From positions 1-54,174 of the forward strand of contig DAOSUP010000010.1 of NCBI GenBank assembly GCA_035378845.1: a stretch of 54,174 nucleotides of DNA. The letters run 5' to 3'. The translations under genes and the position numbers were made by a program. The notes beneath the pieces are model-generated. The model was not told the DNA's origin and did not search any database. It saw nothing but the letters and a program-made list of their open reading frames with translations. The DNA comes from JAKOUL01 sp035378845. GTDB taxonomy: Bacteria; Dictyoglomota; Dictyoglomia; Dictyoglomales; Dictyoglomaceae. Positions within the stretch are counted from its first letter, which is position 1. Each line of letters begins with the position of its first letter. Below, piece after piece: positions 6,932 through 16,066 of this stretch.

Positions 6932-8239
6932 ATGTTAGAAAGATATAGTAGAAAAGAGCTAAGAGAAATATGGTCTGATAAGAATAGATACTCTCTATGG
7001 TGGAAAGTTGAAGAAGCAGTATTAGAAGCAAGAGTAAAATTTGGAGAAATACCACAAGAGATACTTGAACAGATTAAAAGTAGAGTGAATTTTACAGTAG
7101 AAGAAATAAAAAAACTTGAATCTGAAACTAATCATGAGATGATTGCTTTTCTTTCTAATGTGGCTCAGTATGTAGGTGAAGGATCGGAATATATTCATCA
7201 GGGGCTTACCTCTTCAGATGTTATGGATACTGCTTTTTCTCTTCAAATTTTAGCAGCCTTAGAATATATTGAAGATGATTTAGAAATACTTATTAAAGAG
7301 ATTGGGAAAAAGGCTCTTCAGTATAAAGATCTTCCTATCATGGGTAGGACTCATGGAATGCATGCTGAACCAATTACTTTAGGGTTTAAATTTTTAGGAT
7401 GGTGGTCTGAACTAAATAGAGATTTAGAGAGATTAAGAAGAGCAAAAGAAGATATAAGATATGGAAAATTCTCAGGAGTTGTAGGTACTCTTGCTCATCT
7501 TTCTCCAAATGTGGAGGAGGAGGCATGTAAGATATTATCTCTCAAACCTGAACCTGTCGCAACACAGGTTATTCCAAGGGATAGACATGCAGAGGTTATA
7601 TATGTTCTTTCTATGATTGCAACAACTTGTGAAAGAATAGCTTTAGAAATTAGGCATTTACAGAGAACAGAAGTGAATGAGTTAGAAGAGCTGTTTAAGG
7701 AAAAACAAAAAGGATCCTCTGCTATGCCTCATAAAAGAAATCCTGTACTCTCTGAAAGAGTTTGTGGACTTTCAAGAGTTATAAGAAGTTATATAAATGC
7801 TGCTTTAGAGAATATTCCTCTTTGGCATGAGAGAGATATTAGCCATTCTTCTGTTGAAAGAGTTATCTTCCCAGATGCCACTACTTTAACAGATTATATC
7901 TTAAACTTAATAACTGGTATTATTAGGAATTTAAGAGTGAATAAGGATAATATTGAGAGGAATATGATGGCTAATTATAGAATTTACTATTCTCAGAGCA
8001 TACTTTTAGCTCTTACCGAAAAGGGTGTTTTGAGAGATGTAGCTTATTCATGGGTACAGGAAGATGCATTTAGAGCAATGAATGATAAGAAAGATTTTAA
8101 AGATGTAGTAATAGAAGATAATAGAATAAATGAAAAACTGAGTATAGAAGAAATTGAGAGTTGCTTTTCTCCACATAATTTCTTAAGGAATATCGACAAA
8201 ATATTTGAGAGATCAGGTTTAGTTAATTCTGAGGGATAA
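6932..8239 (+). CDS. purB: Adenylosuccinate lyase
   Basis: The 435-residue enzyme of the fumarase/aspartase superfamily cleaves SAICAR to AICAR and adenylosuccinate to AMP. It has the superfamily signature GSSAMPHKRNP, the N-terminal MLERYSRKELREIWSDKNRY typical of bacterial PurB, and the catalytic histidine region GRTHGMHAEPITLG. The ATG at 6932 follows GAAGGGAGAGAG. A TTG 24 bp upstream keeps the frame open but lies just past the riboswitch hairpin and lacks a binding site, so it was rejected. purB is first in the operon, directly under the tandem riboswitch. Confidence 0.96.
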   Translation: MLERYSRKELREIWSDKNRYSLWWKVEEAVLEARVKFGEIPQEILEQIKSRVNFTVEEIKKLESETNHEMIAFLSNVAQYVGEGSEYIHQGLTSSDVMDTAFSLQILAALEYIEDDLEILIKEIGKKALQYKDLPIMGRTHGMHAEPITLGFKFLGWWSELNRDLERLRRAKEDIRYGKFSGVVGTLAHLSPNVEEEACKILSLKPEPVATQVIPRDRHAEVIYVLSMIATTCERIALEIRHLQRTEVNELEELFKEKQKGSSAMPHKRNPVLSERVCGLSRVIRSYINAALENIPLWHERDISHSSVERVIFPDATTLTDYILNLITGIIRNLRVNKDNIERNMMANYRIYYSQSILLALTEKGVLRDVAYSWVQEDAFRAMNDKKDFKDVVIEDNRINEKLSIEEIESCFSPHNFLRNIDKIFERSGLVNSEG

Positions 8240-8251
8240 GGAGGATGAAAG

Positions 8252-8503
8252 GTGAAGAGATGGAATGTAATTCTGGAGATATTTCTGAAAGATGGAATTT
8301 TTGATCCTCAGGGAAATACTATAAAGAATGCTCTTTATAATTTAGATTTTAAAGAAGTAGAGGATGTTAGATTCGGTAAAGTTTTAAAAATAGTTTTATA
8401 TGGGGATACAAAGGAAGATGTGGAAGAAAAAGTGAGAAGGATGAGTGAAATTTTTCTTGCCAATCCTGTAACTGAAGATTTTAAGATAAGGGTGGAAGAA
8501 TGA
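8252..8503 (+). CDS. purS: Phosphoribosylformylglycinamidine synthase, PurS subunit
   Basis: This 83-residue small subunit of the three-part FGAM synthase carries the family pattern LKDGIFDPQGNTIKNAL.NL near its N terminus and DP..N.IKNAL-like spacing. PurS bridges PurQ and PurL and helps ammonia transfer. The start is GTG at 8252, preceded by AAGGAGGATGAAAG. It overlaps purQ by 4 bp (ATGA), so translation is probably coupled. Confidence 0.93.
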   Translation: MKRWNVILEIFLKDGIFDPQGNTIKNALYNLDFKEVEDVRFGKVLKIVLYGDTKEDVEEKVRRMSEIFLANPVTEDFKIRVEE

Positions 8504-9156
8504 AAAAAGTTGGTATAGTAGTTTTTCCAGGAACAAATTGTGATATGGATACCTTTTGGGCATTAAAAGTTGCAAAGTTAGATCCCATATATCTTTGGCA
8601 TAAAGAACATAACTTAAACGATGTAGATTTAATAATACTTCCAGGTGGTTTTTCTTATGGTGATTATCTTAGGGCTGGAGCTATTGCAAAATTTTCTCCT
8701 ATTATGAACGAGGTTGTTGATTTTGCTAATAAAGGAGGATATGTGCTAGGTATATGTAATGGATTTCAAATTCTTTTAGAAGTAGATCTTCTTCCTGGAG
8801 CAATGCTTCCTAATATAACTAATACTTTTATATGTAAAGAGATTGAGCTAAAGGTTGAAGATAATGATAATTTCTTTTTAAGAAATTATCAGGTAGGGGA
8901 AATATTAAGAATGCCTATAGCTCATAAAGAGGGTAGATATTACATAAGCTCTGAAGGAATAGAAGAGTTAAAAGAAAACAATCAAATTGTATTGAGATAT
9001 GCCTTTGAAAATCCTAATGGTTCAGTGGAAAGTATTGCAGGAATTATAAATAAAAAAAGAAATGTAATGGGAATGATGCCTCATCCAGAAAGAGCAGTTG
9101 AGGAAATTCTTGGAAGTACTTCTGGATTAAAGATTTTTTTATCCTTCTTAGACTAA
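8500..9156 (+). CDS. purQ: Phosphoribosylformylglycinamidine synthase, glutaminase subunit PurQ
   Basis: The 218-residue class I glutamine amidotransferase supplies ammonia to PurL. It begins KVGIVVFPGTNCDMD. Its catalytic cysteine lies in VLGICNGFQILLE, and the His/Glu pair in MMPHPERAVEE near the C terminus completes the triad. Length is typical for stand-alone PurQ of Gram-positive type, in contrast to the large fused PurL of E. coli. Confidence 0.96.
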   Translation: MKKVGIVVFPGTNCDMDTFWALKVAKLDPIYLWHKEHNLNDVDLIILPGGFSYGDYLRAGAIAKFSPIMNEVVDFANKGGYVLGICNGFQILLEVDLLPGAMLPNITNTFICKEIELKVEDNDNFFLRNYQVGEILRMPIAHKEGRYYISSEGIEELKENNQIVLRYAFENPNGSVESIAGIINKKRNVMGMMPHPERAVEEILGSTSGLKIFLSFLD

Positions 9157-9175
9157 ACAAGGTGGTGTAAAAAAT

Positions 9176-11311
9176 ATGGGGATTTTTAGTCTTAAAGAAG
9201 AAGAAATTAGGCATGCAAGAGAGCTTTTGAATAGAGAGCCGAATGATGTGGAGTGGTCTGTGATATCGGTAATATGGTCTGAGCATTGTAGTTATAAACA
9301 TTCAAAGAAATATTTGAAAGACTTTTTAACTAAGGCAGATTGGGTAGAACAGGGGCCAGGAGAAAATGCAGGCATAGTAAGTATAGGAGATGGATATAAA
9401 ATAGTATTTAAAATAGAAAGCCATAATCATCCATCTGCTGTAGAACCTTTTCAAGGAGCAGCTACGGGTATAGGTGGAATAGTAAGAGATATCTTAGCCC
9501 TTGGTGCAAGACCTATAGCTTTATTAGACTCTTTGCGTTTTGGCCCGTTAGATAAGGAAAGAAATAAATATTTATTTAATGGAGTTGTGGGAGGAATAAG
9601 TTTTTATGGGAATTGTATAGGCGTACCTGTGGTAGGTGGAGAGATTGCTTTTGAAGATTGTTATTCAGCAAACCCTCTAATAAATGTTATGTGTGTGGGA
9701 ATTATTCCTCCTGATAGAAAGGTTTATAAAGGGAGAGCAGAAGGTAAGGGAAATCTACTTCTATTAGTAGGAGCAAGAACAGGAAGAGATGGACTTCAAG
9801 GAGCAAGTTTTGCCTCTGAAAAGTTAGATGATGAATATCATAGAAAAAGACCGTCGGTTCAAGTAGGGGATCCTTTCTTAGGTAAGCTTTTAATTGAAGC
9901 ATGTGTGGAGGCAGCATCTTACGATGGAATAGTGGGTATTCAAGATCTTGGCGCTGCAGGACTTGTTAGTGCATTATCAGAATCTGCAAGAAGAGGAGGA
10001 AGTGGAGTCAAAGTTTATTTAGAAAAAGTGCCTCAAAGAGAAGAGGAAATGACTCCTCAAGAGATACTTCTTTCAGAATCTCAGGAAAGAATGCTTTTTA
10101 TTGTAAAGCCAGAAAAAATTGAAGAGATAAAAGCTATCTTTAAAAAATGGGATTTGGAATCAGAAGTTATTGGTGAGGTAATTGAAGAAGAGAAATTTAT
10201 TATTTATCATAACGGAGAAAAGGTTGTGGATCTTCCTACAGAATTATTGGTAGATGGGGCTCTTACTTTTGATCCTCTTAGCACTCCTTACAGTTTTGCT
10301 TCATCAGAACAGATAATAAGTGTTAAAAAAGAAGATATTTCTAAGTTTATTAATAATGTAAAAGAAGAGATGAAATTAAAAGAGACGATATACAGGCAAT
10401 ATGATTACTCTGTTCAAACAAACACAATTTTGCCTCCAGGATTTGGTGATGCTGCAGTACTTAGGATAAAAGGTACTAATAAAGGAATTGCAATTACTAA
10501 TGATGGTAATGGAAGGTATTCTTTTCTGAATCCTAAGCATGGTGGCATGTGTGCAGTAGCTGAGTCTTGTAGAAATATCCTCTGTGTAGGTGGGAAACCA
10601 CTGGCGATTACCGATGGACTAAATTTTGGAGATCCAGATGAGGCTGATGTTTTCTATCAATTTAAAGAGGTGGTTAAGGGTATAAATATTGCATCAAGAA
10701 TTCTTGAAATCCCTATCATAAGTGGTAATGTGAGCTTTTACAATGGACAGGGAGATAATAAGGTTTTTCCTACACCTGTAATAGGAATGGTAGGAGTATT
10801 AGAAGATTTAGATTATTTAATAGTTCCAGGTCTGAAAAATGAAGGGAATCCTATTTATTTAATAGGAGATTTTTCATGGCTTACTTTAGATGGGTCTAAA
10901 TTTATAAAAGATATGTATGGGATTGTGAGAGGTAATCTTTCTTATGTGGATTTGGTTTGGGAGAGAAAAATAAAGTTATTTATGGAAGAGATAAGAAAGA
11001 AAAAATTGATAGTTTCTGCTCATGATGTAAGTGAAGGTGGAATTTTCTGCACTTTATTTGAGATGGCTTTTTGGGGTAAAAAAGGTCTTGAGGTCTTTTT
11101 ACCAGAGGATAGTGCTTCTGAGAAAATTCTTTTTGGAGAAGGGTCAGGACTTATTATCTTAGAAATAGATAAAAGTGAGGAAGAAGCTTTTATTAAGTTT
11201 GCAAATGAGTATGAAATTAAATTACAAAAATTAGGAAGGGTTTTAGAGGATAAGTTTATAATAAAACCTTATTTTGAGTCTTCTTTAGAAGACCTTCTTG
11301 GAGGAAGGTGA
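9176..11311 (+). CDS. purL: Phosphoribosylformylglycinamidine synthase, PurL subunit
   Basis: The 711-residue short PurL converts FGAR, ATP and ammonia to FGAM. Visible motifs are WSEHCSYKHSKK, the substrate loop ESHNHPSAVEPFQGAATGIGG, and two AIRS-synthase-like halves with GGKPLAITDGLNFGDP in the second. The size matches the PurSQL system and both partners are just upstream. AAGGTGGTG precedes the ATG after a 19-bp gap. The end overlaps the PurF ribosome binding site region. Confidence 0.97.
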   Translation: MGIFSLKEEEIRHARELLNREPNDVEWSVISVIWSEHCSYKHSKKYLKDFLTKADWVEQGPGENAGIVSIGDGYKIVFKIESHNHPSAVEPFQGAATGIGGIVRDILALGARPIALLDSLRFGPLDKERNKYLFNGVVGGISFYGNCIGVPVVGGEIAFEDCYSANPLINVMCVGIIPPDRKVYKGRAEGKGNLLLLVGARTGRDGLQGASFASEKLDDEYHRKRPSVQVGDPFLGKLLIEACVEAASYDGIVGIQDLGAAGLVSALSESARRGGSGVKVYLEKVPQREEEMTPQEILLSESQERMLFIVKPEKIEEIKAIFKKWDLESEVIGEVIEEEKFIIYHNGEKVVDLPTELLVDGALTFDPLSTPYSFASSEQIISVKKEDISKFINNVKEEMKLKETIYRQYDYSVQTNTILPPGFGDAAVLRIKGTNKGIAITNDGNGRYSFLNPKHGGMCAVAESCRNILCVGGKPLAITDGLNFGDPDEADVFYQFKEVVKGINIASRILEIPIISGNVSFYNGQGDNKVFPTPVIGMVGVLEDLDYLIVPGLKNEGNPIYLIGDFSWLTLDGSKFIKDMYGIVRGNLSYVDLVWERKIKLFMEEIRKKKLIVSAHDVSEGGIFCTLFEMAFWGKKGLEVFLPEDSASEKILFGEGSGLIILEIDKSEEEAFIKFANEYEIKLQKLGRVLEDKFIIKPYFESSLEDLLGGR

Positions 11312-11315
11312 AATT

Positions 11316-12704
11316 ATGAAGTTAAAAGAAGAGTGTGGAATAGTAGGTGTAGTTTCCAATAATGGAGGAAATGTTGCAAGTTTTATAGCGTATCAGAATC
11401 TTTTACATCTTCAACATAGGGGACAAGAAAGTGCAGGTATTGTATCTTTTGTAGGTTTTGAGCCTGTTTCTCATAAAAATTCTGGGCTTGTCTCTAATGT
11501 TTTTACTGAGGAGGATTTGAAAAAATTAAAGGGTAAAATAGCAATAGGGCATGTGAGATATTCAACTTCTGGGAAAAATTCATTTTACGATATTCAACCT
11601 TTTGTAGTAAATCTTCCGAGATATGGTTATATTACCCTTGCTCATAATGGGCATATTGCTAATGCAAGTTCTTTGAGAAAGATGCTTGAGAAAGAGGGTT
11701 CTATCTTTCAAAGTACTTCGGATACAGAAGTAATACTTCATTTAATTGCTCATTCGCAGAAAGGCAACTTGAGAGAAAGATTAGAAGATGCATTAAGTAA
11801 GATAGAAGGAAGCTATTCATTAATTATCGCAAGTCATGAGGGTATATATGCTATAAAAGATCCTTATGGATTTCGTCCTCTTTTTATGGCAAGACTAAGT
11901 GATGGGACAGTTATTTTTACCTCAGAGACTTGTGCTCTTGGAGATTTTCCTGTGGTAGAGATAAGGGAACTTCACGAAGGGGAATGGGTTTATGTAAATA
12001 CTAAAGGTGAGACTTTATTCTACAATCCTTTTGAAGAAAAAGCGTCAAGATTTTGTCTCTTTGAGTTTATTTATTTTTCAAGACCTGATAGTAAATATGA
12101 AGGTAAAAGTGTATATTCTTACAGAAAATCTATGGGGAAAATTCTTGCAAGAGAGGCTCCAATAAATGCAGACTGGGTTGTTCCTGTTCCTGATTCTGGA
12201 ATTCCTGCAGCAATTGGTTATAGTGAAGAAAGTAGAATTCCTATAGAGATGGTTCTTATGAGAAGTCATTATATAGGCAGGACTTTTATTAAGCCAAAAC
12301 AGAAGGAGAGAGAGTCTGCCGTTAAAATGAAGTTTCTTCTTATAGGAGATTTAGTGAAAGGTAAGAGAATTGTTTTAGTAGATGACTCTCTTGTGAGAGG
12401 GACTACTGCTAAAAGACTTGCAGAAGGATTTAGAGAAGAGGGAGCGAAAGAGGTACATTTACGGCTATCTTCTCCTCCTTTGATCTATCCATGCCATTAT
12501 GGTGTTGATATTCCTAACACCCAGGAGTTAATAAGTTGTCATTATTCTCCTAAAGAAATTGCAGAGCTTTTGGGATTTGATTCCGTGGCTTTTTTAAGTT
12601 TAGGAGGCTTAATAAGCATACTGCCTGAAAGGGGATATTGTGGCGAATGTTTCGGAAAGAAGATGGTAGAAAATTCAAAAAGAAACCAGTTACTTATAGT
12701 ATAA
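11316..12704 (+). CDS. purF: Amidophosphoribosyltransferase
   Basis: This 462-residue enzyme catalyses the first committed step of purine synthesis, from PRPP and glutamine to phosphoribosylamine. The N-terminal glutaminase begins MKLKEECGIVGVV; Cys6 should become the catalytic N-terminal cysteine after a short propeptide is removed. The PRPP loop is IVLVDDSLVRGTTAKRL. C-terminal cysteines including YCGECFG, plus one in RFCLFEF and another in ELISCHY, match the 4Fe-4S type of PurF known from Bacillus. The ATG at 11316 sits 11 bp after GGAGG; a TTG at 11298 is in frame but overlaps that binding site. Being the PRPP-consuming step, it fits a PRPP-sensing leader. Confidence 0.97.
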   Translation: MKLKEECGIVGVVSNNGGNVASFIAYQNLLHLQHRGQESAGIVSFVGFEPVSHKNSGLVSNVFTEEDLKKLKGKIAIGHVRYSTSGKNSFYDIQPFVVNLPRYGYITLAHNGHIANASSLRKMLEKEGSIFQSTSDTEVILHLIAHSQKGNLRERLEDALSKIEGSYSLIIASHEGIYAIKDPYGFRPLFMARLSDGTVIFTSETCALGDFPVVEIRELHEGEWVYVNTKGETLFYNPFEEKASRFCLFEFIYFSRPDSKYEGKSVYSYRKSMGKILAREAPINADWVVPVPDSGIPAAIGYSEESRIPIEMVLMRSHYIGRTFIKPKQKERESAVKMKFLLIGDLVKGKRIVLVDDSLVRGTTAKRLAEGFREEGAKEVHLRLSSPPLIYPCHYGVDIPNTQELISCHYSPKEIAELLGFDSVAFLSLGGLISILPERGYCGECFGKKMVENSKRNQLLIV

Positions 12705-13732
12705 GTGGGGTGGGTATTGCAAAAATAGAAAGGGCTCTTTCTTCATTAAAGGGGGAAATAGAATCCACTTATTTACCTTTTGTTGTGCCTTTTTGGAATG
12801 GTTTTGCAAGTATTTTAAATCTACCTTTAGAAAATTATGAAAAGCCTCTTTTTGTAATGGGTACTGATGGGGTAGGAACAAAATTAGAGCTTGCTTTAAA
12901 GTATAAAGAATTAGAGAATATAGGAGATGATCTTATAGCTATGAATGTTGATGATATACTTACATGTGGGGCAAAGCCTCTTGCATTTTTGGACTACTTT
13001 GCGGCTGGAAAAATTGACGTAGAAAACTATAAGATTATCTTAAAAAGCATAGCTTCGGCTTGTAAGAAGGCAGAATGTAGCTTAGTAGGTGGGGAGACTG
13101 CAGAAATGCCAGGAGTCTATAAGGGAAAGGGGCTTGATCTTGCAGGATTTGTTTTAGGAATAGTTGAAGAAAAGCACCTTCTGCCGAAGAAAGAGAGAAT
13201 GAAAGAAGGGAATGTTCTTATAGGAATAGCTTCCTCTGGTATACATAGTAATGGGTATTCTCTTATTAGATATATTATTAAGCAAAAAAGAATTTCTTTA
13301 AATAAAGATATAAATGGTCATAACCTTATAAAAGAACTTCTTAAACCTACAAAAATCTATTCCGTTTCTGTACTTTCTCTCTTAGAGAAATATAGAGATT
13401 ATATTCATGGTTTGGCTCATATAACAGGAGGAGGTATACCAGGTAATCTTCCTCGTATTTTGCCTGATGATTTAAAAGCTGTTATTGATGTTTCATCATG
13501 GGATATTCCATGGATTTTTAAGTTCTTTATAAACAAGGGTAAAATTTCTGGGAATGAAGCCTTTAAAGTTTTTAACATGGGAATTGGTTTAATAATGGTA
13601 GTCTCAGGAAAAGAGAAAGAAATTTTAGAAGATCTGGCTAATTTAGGCGAAAAAGGCTATGTTATTGGTTATTTGAGAAGAGGGAAAAGAGGGGTAGAAA
13701 TTAAGTGGAGAGAAAGAGACTTGGAGTTTTAG
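12647..13732 (+). CDS. purM: Phosphoribosylformylglycinamidine cyclo-ligase (AIR synthetase)
   Basis: The 361-residue enzyme closes the imidazole ring, FGAM to AIR. It carries VMGTDGVGTKLELA, the DDILTCGAKPLAFLDYFA segment, LVGGETAEMPGVY and the glycine-rich HITGGGIPGNLPRILP. The N terminus is unusual: the common YKDAGVDI motif appears as TYSISGVGI. The start is uncertain. ATG at 12647 overlaps purF by 58 bp; TTG at 12638 is the next upstream option, and the first GTG downstream would remove conserved residues. The end overlaps purN by 28 bp. Confidence 0.92.
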   Translation: MFRKEDGRKFKKKPVTYSISGVGIAKIERALSSLKGEIESTYLPFVVPFWNGFASILNLPLENYEKPLFVMGTDGVGTKLELALKYKELENIGDDLIAMNVDDILTCGAKPLAFLDYFAAGKIDVENYKIILKSIASACKKAECSLVGGETAEMPGVYKGKGLDLAGFVLGIVEEKHLLPKKERMKEGNVLIGIASSGIHSNGYSLIRYIIKQKRISLNKDINGHNLIKELLKPTKIYSVSVLSLLEKYRDYIHGLAHITGGGIPGNLPRILPDDLKAVIDVSSWDIPWIFKFFINKGKISGNEAFKVFNMGIGLIMVVSGKEKEILEDLANLGEKGYVIGYLRRGKRGVEIKWRERDLEF

Positions 13733-14328
13733 TTTCAGGAAGGGGTTCAAATCTTCAAGCTCTTATTGATGCATCTCAAATTAATAAATATCCAGCTGAG
13801 GTTGTTGTAGTAATAAGTAATAATCCTAATGCATATGCTATTGAGAGAGCTAAGAAATCTCATATTCCAGTTTTTGTTATTGAGAGAGAAAAATTTTCTT
13901 CAAAAAAAGAATATGAGGAAAAGATTAAAGAAGTTTTACTAAATTACAGCGTAGATCTTGTAGTTTTAGCAGGATATATGAAAATTGTGGGGAAGACATT
14001 ACTTGAGGCTTTTCCATGGAAAATTATTAATATTCATCCCTCACTACTCCCATCTTTTCCAGGACTTGAAGCCCAAAAGCAAGCATGGGAGTACGGAGTG
14101 AAAATCTCAGGATGTACTGTACACTTTGTAAATGAAGGTATAGATTCAGGCCCTATCATTGGACAAAGAGCCGTACCTGTTTTTGACGATGACACCCCAG
14201 AGATATTAGCTGATAGAATTTTGGATGAAGAGCATAAATTAATTGTAGAATCAGTGGAAAAGGTTTGTACTAAGGAGTTTAAAATCTTAGGGAGAAGAGT
14301 TGTCTTTGAGAAGGGAGAAGGGAAATAA
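13705..14328 (+). CDS. purN: Phosphoribosylglycinamide formyltransferase
   Basis: The 207-residue folate-dependent enzyme formylates GAR. It starts GVLVSGRGSNLQALIDA (phosphate-binding loop) and contains the active-site stretch INIHPSLLPSFPGLEAQ with catalytic His, GCTVHFVNEGIDSGPIIGQ with the second His, and the aspartate region that follows. The start is GTG at 13705, inside the end of purM, and the stop shares one base with the purD start (TAATG). No separate ribosome binding site is strong, which is consistent with coupling. Confidence 0.95.
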   Translation: MERKRLGVLVSGRGSNLQALIDASQINKYPAEVVVVISNNPNAYAIERAKKSHIPVFVIEREKFSSKKEYEEKIKEVLLNYSVDLVVLAGYMKIVGKTLLEAFPWKIINIHPSLLPSFPGLEAQKQAWEYGVKISGCTVHFVNEGIDSGPIIGQRAVPVFDDDTPEILADRILDEEHKLIVESVEKVCTKEFKILGRRVVFEKGEGK

Positions 14329-15566
14329 TGAAGGTACTTGTAATAGGAAGTGGTGGAAGAGAACATGCTATTGTCTGGAAACTTTCTCAAGATAAAAAAA
14401 TAGATAAGATATATGCTATTCCAGGAAATGCAGGAATAAGCTTATTAGCGGAGTGTATACCTATAAAGGTTAATGATATAGAGGAGATCACTAATTTTGC
14501 TAAAAAGAATAAGATTGATTGGACTATCGTAGGTCCTGAAGTTCCTTTGGCTCTTGGTATTGTAAATTTGTTTAAGAAAGAAGGATTGGAAATATGGGGT
14601 CCAATCAAGGAAGTAGCAAGGCTTGAATCAAGTAAGGCTTTTGCAAAGGAAATTATGAAAGAAGCAAAGATACCTACTGCAGATTTTAAAGTATTTGAAT
14701 CTTTTGAAGATGCGAAGATCTTTGTTGAAAAAGAAAAATTTCCTTTGGTTATAAAAGCAGATGGTCTTGCGGCAGGAAAGGGTGTATTTATTGTCAATAA
14801 TAAGGAAGAAGGAATAAATATATTAGAAAAATTGATAAAAGAGAAAATTTTAGGGGATGCTGGCGAAAAAGTGGTAATAGAGAAATTTTTGAGTGGGAAA
14901 GAATTTTCTTTGATTGCAGCTGTGAAAGATAATAGTATTTATTTTTTGCCTCCTGCACAAGATTATAAGAGAGTAGGAGAAGGCAATACTGGTCCTAATA
15001 CAGGTGGTATGGGATCTTACGCTCCTGTACCTTGGATCAGTGAGTCACTGATTGATAAATGTAAGAAAGATATATTTATTCCTCTTATAAATGAACTTGA
15101 CAAAAGAGGGCTTAAATATGAAGGTTTTCTATATGGAGGACTTATTTTAGTAGATGGAAATCCCTATGTCCTTGAATTTAACGTAAGATTAGGAGATCCT
15201 GAAACACAAGTAATTTTACCTTTATTAGATTTTTCTTTATTAACTTTTACAGAAGGTTTTAAGGATTTTAAAGTGAATAATAAAAAAGCAGTGTGTGTTG
15301 TACTTGCATCTAAAGGATACCCTGATAAGTATGAGGTGGAAAAGGAAATTAAGATTGAGAATGGTGATGATTCTATTATTTTCCATGCTGGAACGACTTT
15401 AAAAAATGGAAAACTTGTGACTTCAGGAGGAAGGGTTCTAAATATAGTAAGTATTGCAGATTCTTTTAAAGATGCTAAAGATAAAGTCTATAAGAAGATA
15501 CAAAAGATCTATTTTGATGGCATATATTATCGTAAAGATATAGCAGAAGAAGTTTCAAATTTTTAA
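14328..15566 (+). CDS. purD: Phosphoribosylamine-glycine ligase
   Basis: This 412-residue ATP-grasp enzyme makes GAR from phosphoribosylamine, glycine and ATP. It shows KVLVIGSGGREHAIVWKL at the N terminus, TIVGPEVPLALG, the ATP-grasp lysine region PLVIKADGLAAGKGVF, and the metal-binding end LEFNVRLGDPETQVILPLL. It closes the cluster. purH, purC and purE, which are often linked to these genes, are not in this window. The next gene has its own promoter 20 bp downstream. Confidence 0.97.
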   Translation: MKVLVIGSGGREHAIVWKLSQDKKIDKIYAIPGNAGISLLAECIPIKVNDIEEITNFAKKNKIDWTIVGPEVPLALGIVNLFKKEGLEIWGPIKEVARLESSKAFAKEIMKEAKIPTADFKVFESFEDAKIFVEKEKFPLVIKADGLAAGKGVFIVNNKEEGINILEKLIKEKILGDAGEKVVIEKFLSGKEFSLIAAVKDNSIYFLPPAQDYKRVGEGNTGPNTGGMGSYAPVPWISESLIDKCKKDIFIPLINELDKRGLKYEGFLYGGLILVDGNPYVLEFNVRLGDPETQVILPLLDFSLLTFTEGFKDFKVNNKKAVCVVLASKGYPDKYEVEKEIKIENGDDSIIFHAGTTLKNGKLVTSGGRVLNIVSIADSFKDAKDKVYKKIQKIYFDGIYYRKDIAEEVSNF

Positions 15567-15586
15567 AATAATCTTAACCAAAATTG

Positions 15587-15615
15587 TTGACATGGGGGTA
15601 GGTTTGAGTTATATT
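15587..15615 (+). promoter_or_regulatory. Promoter for speD
   Basis: TTGACA (15587-15592) and TATATT (15610-15615) are separated by exactly 17 bp, in the 98-bp gap after purD. The leader of about 45 nt ends with AAAAGGAGTAGGTAGG before the speD ATG. This separates the polyamine genes from the purine operon. Confidence 0.8.
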
Positions 15616-15664
15616 TAGCACTGAATAAAATTAAAAATTACAAAAGGAGTAGGTAGGAAGAGAG

Positions 15665-16066
15665 ATGTTAGGACCGCATTTAGTTTTAGATTTATATGGG
15701 TGTCCCAAAGAAAAATTAGAAGATTTAAATTTTATCTATGATCTCTTGGATGAACTCCCAGAAAAAATTGGGATGCAAAAGATTATGCCTCCATACGTGG
15801 TAAGGTATGTTCCTGAAGATGATCCTTTAGATTGGGGCATATCTGGAGTTGTAATGATAGCAGAAAGTCATATAGCTATCCATACATGGCCAGACCTAAA
15901 TTATGCCAGTGTAGATATTTTTTCTTGCAAAACTTTTAATATTGATCTGGCTAAGGAGATCATTGAGGAGAAATTATCAGCTGAGCGGTCCGACTGGGAA
16001 ATTCTTGTAAGAGGAAGAAGTTTTCCTATTAACCTTCTTAAAAGAGGAAGAAATGGAACAGCATAG
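15665..16066 (+). CDS. speD: S-adenosylmethionine decarboxylase proenzyme
   Basis: The 133-residue small bacterial/archaeal form makes decarboxylated SAM, the aminopropyl donor for spermidine. The self-cleavage site is in MIAESHIAIHTWPD: cleavage between E67 and S68 would turn Ser68 into the pyruvoyl group. The catalytic Cys is in VDIFSCKTF, and the N-terminal GPHLVLDLYGC is also typical. Ribosome binding is likely at GGTAGGAAGAG. The gene overlaps the agmatinase-family gene by 14 bp, an apt pairing for polyamine synthesis. Confidence 0.96.
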   Translation: MLGPHLVLDLYGCPKEKLEDLNFIYDLLDELPEKIGMQKIMPPYVVRYVPEDDPLDWGISGVVMIAESHIAIHTWPDLNYASVDIFSCKTFNIDLAKEIIEEKLSAERSDWEILVRGRSFPINLLKRGRNGTA

